This document shows, one piece after another, positions 58,632 through 64,000 of a stretch of DNA of 64,000 nt (positions are counted from its first letter, which is position 1; the number at the start of each line of letters is the position of its first letter). The notes under the pieces were generated by a model, which saw nothing but the letters and a program-made list of their open reading frames with translations, was not told where the DNA came from and ran no database searches. Position numbers and translations under genes: made by a program. Origin of the DNA: Hyphomicrobiales bacterium (GTDB taxonomy: Bacteria; Pseudomonadota; Alphaproteobacteria; Rhizobiales; Xanthobacteraceae); contig PLBP01000005.1 of the NCBI GenBank assembly GCA_003135415.1, forward strand, positions 11,015-75,014, given 5' to 3'.

Positions 58632-59041
58632 TTAGCTCGCACCGACGTGTTCAGTGCCACGGCGGCGCGAATGAGCGGCCTTCAACACCTTTTCATCAAT
58701 CTTGTCGCCCTCATGGAAATCGATGGCACGCCTGGTGTTGCCTTCGAGGCTGGAGTTGAAGAGGCCTGAAGGGTCCTCCAACGAAGCGCCCTTGGCGAAG
58801 GTTATCTTCACGACATTCTTGTACGTCTCACCGGTGCAGATTATTCCGGCGTGCGACCACACCGGAACTCCTCTCCACTTCCACTCCTCGACCACTTCGG
58901 GTCGGCCCGCTTGATGAGAATTCGGACCCGAGCGAGCGTCTCGCCCCGCCAATCGCTCAGCTCCTTGATTCTCGCATCTATCAGCTGAGAGGGAGAGTCT
59001 CCTCCTTTTCCTTCCTTCGAGCCGCTCCCGCTCTTCTTCAT
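58632..59041 (-). pseudogene. DUF1801-like protein, frameshifted
   Basis: Two overlapping minus-strand frames make one protein of this family. The first half (MKKSGSGSKEGKGGD... to RILIKRADP) begins at the ATG at 59041. The second half (VVEEWKWRGVPVWSHAGIIC, KNVVKITFAKGASLEDP, NTRRAIDFHEGDKIDE) is in another frame. The junction near 58899-58903 would be restored by one extra G (DPE-VVEEW), so a single-base deletion is likely. DUF1801 proteins are small YdhG/YjdI-like proteins of unclear role. It could be a sequencing error. Confidence 0.7.
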
Positions 59042-59099
59042 GGTTGTTGCCGCTCGCCCCCCGTGCTGGTGTAATTTCGATGCGTCCGGATCGGCAAAA

Positions 59100-59117
59100 T
59101 CACTCCCACTCAATCGT
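59100..59117 (-). repeat. guaA 3' end, proximal copy of the direct repeat
   Basis: The 18 bases tcactcccactcaatcgt include the guaA stop codon and the codons for TIEWE. They are repeated, with one change, at 57994-58011, so the 1.1 kb between them looks like an insert. Confidence 0.65.
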
Positions 59118-60656
59118 GCCCGGCGGCTTCGAGGTTACGTCGTAGACCACGCGGTTGACGCCGCGCACCTCGTTGATGATGCGGGTGGCGACGCGGCCGA
59201 GGAAAGCCATGTCGAAGGGATAGAAGTCCGCGGTCATGCCGTCGGTGGACGTGACGGCGCGGAGCGCCACCACCTCGTCATAGGTGCGACTGTCGCCCAT
59301 GACGCCGACGGTGCGCACGGGCAGGAGCACCGCAAAGGCCTGCCAGATTTTATCGTAGAGGCCGGCGCGGCGGATCTCATCGAGGTAAATTTCATCGGCG
59401 AACCGCAAGGTGTCGAGCTTTTCCTTTGTCACTTCGCCGGGGACGCGGATCGCGAGCCCCGGCCCCGGAAACGGGTGACGGCGGACGAAGGCGTCGGGCA
59501 GGCCGAGTTCGCGGCCGAGCGCCCGCACCTCGTCCTTGAACAATTCTCGCAGCGGCTCGACGAGCTTCAGCTTCATCCGCGCCGGCAGGCCGCCGACATT
59601 GTGGTGCGACTTGATCGTCACCGACGGTCCGCCGGAGAACGACACGCTCTCGATCACGTCGGGATAGAGCGTGCCTTGCGCCAGGAACTCGACCTTGCCG
59701 ATCTTCTTTGCTTCCGCCTCGAACACGTCGATGAATAATTTGCCGATGGTCTTCCGCTTCGCCTCGGGATCGCTCACGCCCTTCAGTGCCTTCAGAAACC
59801 GCGCCCCCGCCTCCACGTGCACGAGCGGGATATTGTAGCTCTCGTGGAAGAGCGCCACGACCTGCTCCGCTTCGCCGAGCCGCAACATGCCGTGATCGAC
59901 GAAGACGCAGGTCAGCTGGTCGCCGATCGCCTCGTGCAGCAGCACCCCCGCGACCGCGGAGTCGACGCCGCCGGAAAGCCCGCACAACACGCGCGCGTTG
60001 CCCACTTGTTTCCGGATCTTCTCGATCGATTCCGCGCGGAAGGCGCGCATGGTCCAGTCGCCCTTGGCGCCGGCGATCTTGCGCGCGAAGTTCTTGAGAA
60101 TGGCGGCGCCGTCGGGGGTGTGCACCACTTCGAGATGGAATTGGGTGGCGTAGAATTTTCGTTTTTCGTCGGCGATCATCGCCATCGGGGCGTTCTCCGA
60201 AGTGCCGATCGCCTCGAAGCCCGCGGGCAATTTGGTCACGCGGTCGCCATGGCTCATCCACACCGGATAGCGGTGACCGACCTGCCAGACGCCCTCAAAG
60301 AGCGCCGAGGGCTTCTTGACCTCGACCTCGGCGCGGCCAAATTCGCGGTGATGGCCGCCCTCGACCTTGCCGCCGAGCTGCTCGGCCATCGCCTGCTCGC
60401 CGTAGCAGATGCCGAGCACCGGCACGCCCGCCTCATAGACCGCCTTCGGCGGCAGTGGCGCGTTTTTTTCGTGCACCGAAGCGGGGCCGCCGGAGAGGAT
60501 CACGGCCTTGGGTTTGGCGCCGTTCAAGGCGGCTTCGGCGCGGTCGAAGGGGACGATCTCGCTATAGACCCCCGCTTCGCGTACGCGCCGGGCGATCAGT
60601 TGCGTGACCTGGGAGCCGAAATCGACGATCAGGATCTTGTCGTGAGGCGCCGCCAT
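59100..60656 (-). CDS. guaA: GMP synthase (glutamine-hydrolysing)
   Basis: GuaA turns XMP into GMP. The 518-aa protein has the class I glutaminase Cys84 in [16 protein letters not shown], the ATP-pyrophosphatase P-loop [11 protein letters not shown] and the C-terminal dimerisation domain ending [18 protein letters not shown]. It is complete, so the insertion at its 3' end restored the reading frame. Confidence 0.96.
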   Translation of the reverse strand: MAAPHDKILIVDFGSQVTQLIARRVREAGVYSEIVPFDRAEAALNGAKPKAVILSGGPASVHEKNAPLPPKAVYEAGVPVLGICYGEQAMAEQLGGKVEGGHHREFGRAEVEVKKPSALFEGVWQVGHRYPVWMSHGDRVTKLPAGFEAIGTSENAPMAMIADEKRKFYATQFHLEVVHTPDGAAILKNFARKIAGAKGDWTMRAFRAESIEKIRKQVGNARVLCGLSGGVDSAVAGVLLHEAIGDQLTCVFVDHGMLRLGEAEQVVALFHESYNIPLVHVEAGARFLKALKGVSDPEAKRKTIGKLFIDVFEAEAKKIGKVEFLAQGTLYPDVIESVSFSGGPSVTIKSHHNVGGLPARMKLKLVEPLRELFKDEVRALGRELGLPDAFVRRHPFPGPGLAIRVPGEVTKEKLDTLRFADEIYLDEIRRAGLYDKIWQAFAVLLPVRTVGVMGDSRTYDEVVALRAVTSTDGMTADFYPFDMAFLGRVATRIINEVRGVNRVVYDVTSKPPGTIEWE

Positions 60657-60718
60657 TGCCGCGCTTCTAAGGCTTCGGCGCGCGGCTGTCGAGGCTCCGC
60701 GCGTGCCGCATCAACCAT

Positions 60719-61867
60719 TCAAATCGGCAGCAGCATCACGAGCCGCTTCAGCTGCTTCGAGCGCGCGAGCTCGCGGCCGAGCATGATCGCCTTGGCGGCG
60801 CCGGCCGCGAGCGCGTTCGGCGCGAAGTCGAACTGGCCGGGGATCTCGGCGACCCGGCCACGCTTGCCGACATTGCCGAACTTGTAGAGCTGGAGACCCG
60901 GGTCCCGCTCAGCGCCACCGAGGTCAAGCCAGCGCGCTTCGGTACCGCGCAGGCGTTCCATGATCCTCCAGCGCAGCACGTAGCCGGCGCGGAGTTCCAG
61001 CGCCTTTTCGTCGGTGGCGCTGAACGGCACGAACGCGCGCTCGCCCGCACCGATGATGACCGAGCCGGCCACGGGTTTTCCTTGATGGGAGGCGATGAAC
61101 AGGCGCATGCCGAGCGCGGGGCCTGCGGCTTTCGCGATTGCCGCCAAATCCTCAATGCCAGGGCGGCCGTCGAATTGTTTGCGCGCAAGCATGTCGCGGT
61201 TGAGCGCGAGAAATTCAGGCAGTCCTTCTTCGAGATCGGCTTCGCGGATGTCGAGCTGATCGATCGCGGACTTGGCGAGATGATAGCGCCATTTCGAGCC
61301 GAGGCTCTTGAGTTGATCGCCCTCGGACAGCGTGAGATCGACGAGGTAGCGTTCGCGATCGGTCGCTTTCGCTCGAAACGCGAAATTTGCGCAGGCGAGC
61401 GCGTCTTTCCATACCCGCTCGTAGCCGGGATCCGCCGGCGGCCTGATGCGCAAGGCGAGTCCCCGCTTTTGCGCGAACTCCCCCTTCAGCGCTTCCAGCA
61501 TGAGCGCGAGATGCGCAGGGTCAGCGGGGATGCCGCGGCGGCGCCAGAGCGGGCCGAATTTCACATCGGCAAAGCCAAGGCCGATCACCGGCAAGGTCGC
61601 GATGATCGCGAGCGCCATCGCCACCGGCTCATTGCTTGCCGCCTCGCGCAAGATCACACCGATCGAAGGCGCGGCGTCGGCGCGCAGATCGGCGAAGGCC
61701 GCCGTTTGCTCAAGGCACATATCGGCAAAGCCGCCCGCCAGCCGGTCCCATTCCGCGCCCGGCTCGGCCATGATTTCGCAGCGATAGGATACGAGCGACG
61801 GCGCGAGGACAGGCGCATCGCGAGTTTCCATCGGGGCTTGCATTGTCATCGGCATCGGCATCGGCAT
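60719..61867 (-). CDS. GNAT / FemAB-like acetyltransferase family protein
   Basis: A ~380-aa protein with two GNAT-like halves, as in FemAB/BioF2-like proteins: GLGFADVKFGPLWRRRGIPAD in the first and LFIASHQGKPVAGSVIIGAGER with WLDLGGAERDPGLQLYKFG in the second. The substrate is unknown; relatives act on peptidoglycan, lipids or exopolysaccharide. The start is uncertain, since five ATG codons lie within 25 bases (MPMPMPMTMQ), made by ggcatc hexamers at 61851-61868; 61843 and 61831 are alternatives. It lies downstream of the RsmB-type gene. Confidence 0.75.
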   Translation of the reverse strand: MPMPMPMTMQAPMETRDAPVLAPSLVSYRCEIMAEPGAEWDRLAGGFADMCLEQTAAFADLRADAAPSIGVILREAASNEPVAMALAIIATLPVIGLGFADVKFGPLWRRRGIPADPAHLALMLEALKGEFAQKRGLALRIRPPADPGYERVWKDALACANFAFRAKATDRERYLVDLTLSEGDQLKSLGSKWRYHLAKSAIDQLDIREADLEEGLPEFLALNRDMLARKQFDGRPGIEDLAAIAKAAGPALGMRLFIASHQGKPVAGSVIIGAGERAFVPFSATDEKALELRAGYVLRWRIMERLRGTEARWLDLGGAERDPGLQLYKFGNVGKRGRVAEIPGQFDFAPNALAAGAAKAIMLGRELARSKQLKRLVMLLPI

Positions 61868-62115
61868 CGGCAACCAAAAGTTCGGAGGTAAGGCCGCAAG
61901 GTTGCAAACAAACCTCAACAACAGGTTGTGGTGAACGCATAAAAACGGGCCGAATCACATTTCGTTAGTGAGCGGCGTGCGACAAAATGCCTTCTTCGGT
62001 CACCGTCCGGATTGGCTCGAATGCACGCGGCGCATGGAAATTTTTCGTCCCTTTCCAAGAATGAGGCGGCGGAGTGGCGTGCAGAGCTTTTTCGCGAGAT
62101 GCCGCGGCTCGTGGC
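61868..62115. other. Spacer between the acetyltransferase and the RsmB-type gene
   Basis: Frames are open here but none is supported by a ribosome binding site or by family resemblance. It should hold the promoter of the acetyltransferase gene if that gene is not read from rsmB. Confidence 0.4.
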
Positions 62116-63417
62116 TTAGCTCGCCCGCTTTATCAGCGAAATAAAGAAGCCGTCGGTTTCGGTGCGCTTCGGCGTGAGCAAAATTCCTTCCGTGCCCGTT
62201 CGCGCCGCGGCGCGGAGAATTTGGCCGCGCTCGCCGAGTGCCGCGCAAACTTCCGCGACGGGAACCGCCGACCAGCCGGGGGCGCGCGATAGAAAGCCTC
62301 TCACCTGCGCGCCGTTCTCGGCGTCGAGGACGGAGCAGGTGACATAGGCGATCCGGCCGCCCGGCTTGGCGAAGCGCGCGGCCTGATCCAGGAGCGCCGC
62401 CTGTTCTTTCACCCGTTGCTCGAGCGCGCCCGGGCGCATGCGCCACTTGGCGTCGGGGTGACGGCGCCAGACGCCGGTGCCGGTGCAGGGCGCGTCAATA
62501 AGGACGAGATCCATCTTCCCTTCAAGATCCGAAAGAACGTCGGTCTTCCCCTTCGGTGCCCGCGTTTGAATGTTGCGGGCTTCCGCGCGCTGGATGCGCT
62601 CGTAAATCGGCGCAAGCCGGCGGAGATCCGCGTCATAAGCGAAAATCTGGCCGTGATTTTCCATTGCTGCTGCGAGCGCGAGCGTCTTGCCGCCCGAGCC
62701 CGCGCAGAGATCAAGCACCTGCTTGCCGGCCTTTGCGCCGGCAAGAAAGGCCGTCACCTGCGAGCCCTCGTCCTGCACCTCGAACCAGCCTTTCTGGAAG
62801 GCCCCCTCGGCGGTGACCGGCGGATGGCGGCCCTGCATGTCGAGCGGAATGCGGAGGCCGGCCTGCGACCACCGCGTCTCTTGTGGCCCGAGATAAGAAA
62901 GTGAATCGCGCACCTTCTCGCGTGTTACCTTCAACGTGTTGGTGCGGAGATCAAGCGGCGCCCGCGCCGAAAGTGCTGCCCCTTCCGCCGCGCGCTCTTC
63001 GCCGAAGGTCTCGTTGAATTGCGGCTCCAGCCATTCGGGATAATCGCCCACGACATGCGCCGGCGCACCATCGAGGCTGCCGGATTCAAGCCTTGTTCGT
63101 TCTTGTTCGGAAAGCGGCGGCGGCGAAAAACGCCCGCCGTCGAATAATTTTTCGATGGCGGCAAGATCAAGGCCGCGCGCACGCCGTAGCATTCCGAGAA
63201 TAATTGCGCGCGGCGAACGGTCGTCCATGACAAAGGCCGCCGAGGCCTTCCGCCGCAGCGTGTCGTAGACGAGGCCCGCGATCGCGGCGCGGTCGCCGGA
63301 GCCGGCGAAGCGGTGCGCTACACCCCACGTCTTCAGCGCTTCCGACGCCGGACGCACATGCGCGTCGAGTTCCGCTAATACCTCGATCGCGGCGGAGATT
63401 CGGGCCGAAGGCGTCAT
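62116..63417 (-). CDS. RsmB/NOP family RNA m5C methyltransferase
   Basis: A 433-aa protein with an N-terminal NusB-like domain and a C-terminal Rossmann methyltransferase. The SAM motif is VLDLCAGSGGKTLALAAAM. The two catalytic cysteines are in DAPCTGTGVWRRHPD and YVTCSVLDAENGAQV. This fits 16S rRNA m5C967 methyltransferase (Sun/RsmB), although other NSUN-like targets are possible. It begins a few bases after the MAPEG-type gene's stop. Confidence 0.85.
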   Translation of the reverse strand: MTPSARISAAIEVLAELDAHVRPASEALKTWGVAHRFAGSGDRAAIAGLVYDTLRRKASAAFVMDDRSPRAIILGMLRRARGLDLAAIEKLFDGGRFSPPPLSEQERTRLESGSLDGAPAHVVGDYPEWLEPQFNETFGEERAAEGAALSARAPLDLRTNTLKVTREKVRDSLSYLGPQETRWSQAGLRIPLDMQGRHPPVTAEGAFQKGWFEVQDEGSQVTAFLAGAKAGKQVLDLCAGSGGKTLALAAAMENHGQIFAYDADLRRLAPIYERIQRAEARNIQTRAPKGKTDVLSDLEGKMDLVLIDAPCTGTGVWRRHPDAKWRMRPGALEQRVKEQAALLDQAARFAKPGGRIAYVTCSVLDAENGAQVRGFLSRAPGWSAVPVAEVCAALGERGQILRAAARTGTEGILLTPKRTETDGFFISLIKRAS

Positions 63418-63421
63418 TCCA

Positions 63422-63841
63422 TCAGAGGAGATAGAGACGGAGCGCGAGTTCGATCCAGAGCGCCAGCACCATCAATACGCCGAGACCGTAAACGAGGCCG
63501 CGGCGCGCCACCCGGTTCGAGGTGGTGTGAATAAAGGCGTGGACGTAGCGCAGGATTACGAACAGCCAGGAGAGGAAGACGAACAGCAAATCGGCCTGCC
63601 GCGTGATCAACGCAAGAATGGTCACGATGTAGAACAGGACCGGAATCTCGAACTGGTTGCTGAAGCAATTCGCCACCTGCATCGCCTTCGCCGGCCATTT
63701 CGGCTCGCGCAGCGCGATGTCGCGGTGATGCACCTCGCCGCGCCGGAGCGCGGTCTGGCGCTCTTTCGCCATCCACATCATCAGGATGAAGACGAGCAGG
63801 ACCTGGAAAAACAACGGCGCGAGCGCGAATTGGATGGACAT
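63422..63841 (-). CDS. MAPEG family membrane protein
   Basis: A 139-aa protein with four membrane helices, starting MSIQFALAPLFFQVLLVFI at 63841, with AGGAGA before the ATG. VANCFSNQFEIPVLFYIVTI and RYVHAFIHTTSNRVARRGLVY fit the MAPEG/eicosanoid-glutathione family, though no bacterial substrate is known. In relatives this gene follows guaB, which would be beyond the window. Confidence 0.8.
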   Translation of the reverse strand: MSIQFALAPLFFQVLLVFILMMWMAKERQTALRRGEVHHRDIALREPKWPAKAMQVANCFSNQFEIPVLFYIVTILALITRQADLLFVFLSWLFVILRYVHAFIHTTSNRVARRGLVYGLGVLMVLALWIELALRLYLL

Positions 63842-64000
63842 GGGTTTTCTCCTGCAACTCGTCGCTGTCGTATAACGCGTCCCGGTCGTCCGCCGAAGAA
63901 GAAAGATAAGCAATCGGTCGCGAACGGCTAAGCGGTTGGGATCGTTGCGGCAGGCGTCATCGGATCAAGCAGCCTGGCGCGGCCGGAAAATCGCATTGTG
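63842..64000. other. Upstream region at the right edge
   Basis: These 159 bases hold no gene that I can support. They include the likely promoter or leader of the MAPEG-rsmB-acetyltransferase-guaA run. Any further upstream gene is outside the window. Confidence 0.4.

Noticed and set aside
62000..62446. A minus-strand 148-aa frame over the 3' end of the RsmB-type gene
   Set aside because: It overlaps the well-supported methyltransferase frame and has no family resemblance of its own.

Overview
This window reads as a chromosomal core segment from an alphaproteobacterium of the order Hyphomicrobiales, closest in flavour to Bradyrhizobium, Pseudolabrys or Rhodoplanes relatives. The reasons are high GC with GC-rich third positions, HdaA beside Ppk/Ppx, the order lptF-lptG-lptD-surA-pdxA-rsmA, fabD-fabG-acpP-fabF-mltG-yicC-gmk, rpsF-rpsR-DUF2232-rplI, and short palindromic intergenic repeats of the type common in that order. 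I assign the order with fair confidence and do not name a species. I saw no tRNA or rRNA gene, no CRISPR array, no transposase and no integrase.

Layout. 1-3.9 kb: aspS (cut by the window edge), infA, an RhlE-type helicase and divergent rnd. 3.9-6.1 kb: an AT-richer accessory patch with a tiny membrane peptide and a Fic AMP-transferase. 6.1-12.2 kb: one leftward run, PgsA-like enzyme, PerM-like permease, HdaA, Ppk, Ppx. 12.4-16.7 kb: purM-purN, then an insertion bracketed by a duplicated purN 3' end; it carries the tail of a lipid A acyltransferase gene and an intact heptosyltransferase-like gene. 16.7-20 kb: TerC, Ndk, two small proteins and a large membrane protein. 20-22.7 kb: holC and pepA, separated by a low-GC nuclease-like gene. 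22.9-30.7 kb: LPS export genes lptF, lptG, lptD with a SurA-like chaperone, then pdxA and rsmA. 30.7-38.5 kb: a zinc alcohol dehydrogenase, gmk, yicC, mltG and the fatty-acid cluster. 38.8-41.4 kb: the S6-S18-L9 ribosomal operon. 41.6-50.4 kb: PilZ protein, MFS carrier, Cfa, DnaB, Alr, an HtrA-like protein that has lost its catalytic triad, RadA. 50.5-57.9 kb: cvpA-purF, an SDR, der with its YfgM-like and lipoprotein neighbours, panB-nnrU, dodecin. 58.0-59.1 kb: a 1.1 kb insert between two near-identical copies of the guaA 3' end. 59.1-64 kb: guaA, an acetyltransferase-like gene, an RsmB-type methyltransferase and a MAPEG-type membrane protein.

Most genes are housekeeping: purine synthesis (purM, purN, purF, guaA, gmk, ndk), envelope building (lptDFG, mltG, alr, fab genes, cfa), replication and repair (dnaB, holC, hdaA, radA) and translation (infA, rpsF, rpsR, rplI, rsmA, der). 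The accessory signals are small and sit at recognisable junctions: 3' of purN, 3' of guaA, between pepA and holC, and next to ppx. I found no large undescribed system. The most interesting items are the two gene-end duplications that mark past insertions, the triad-less HtrA-like protein, and the low-GC nuclease-like gene within the pepA-holC pair.
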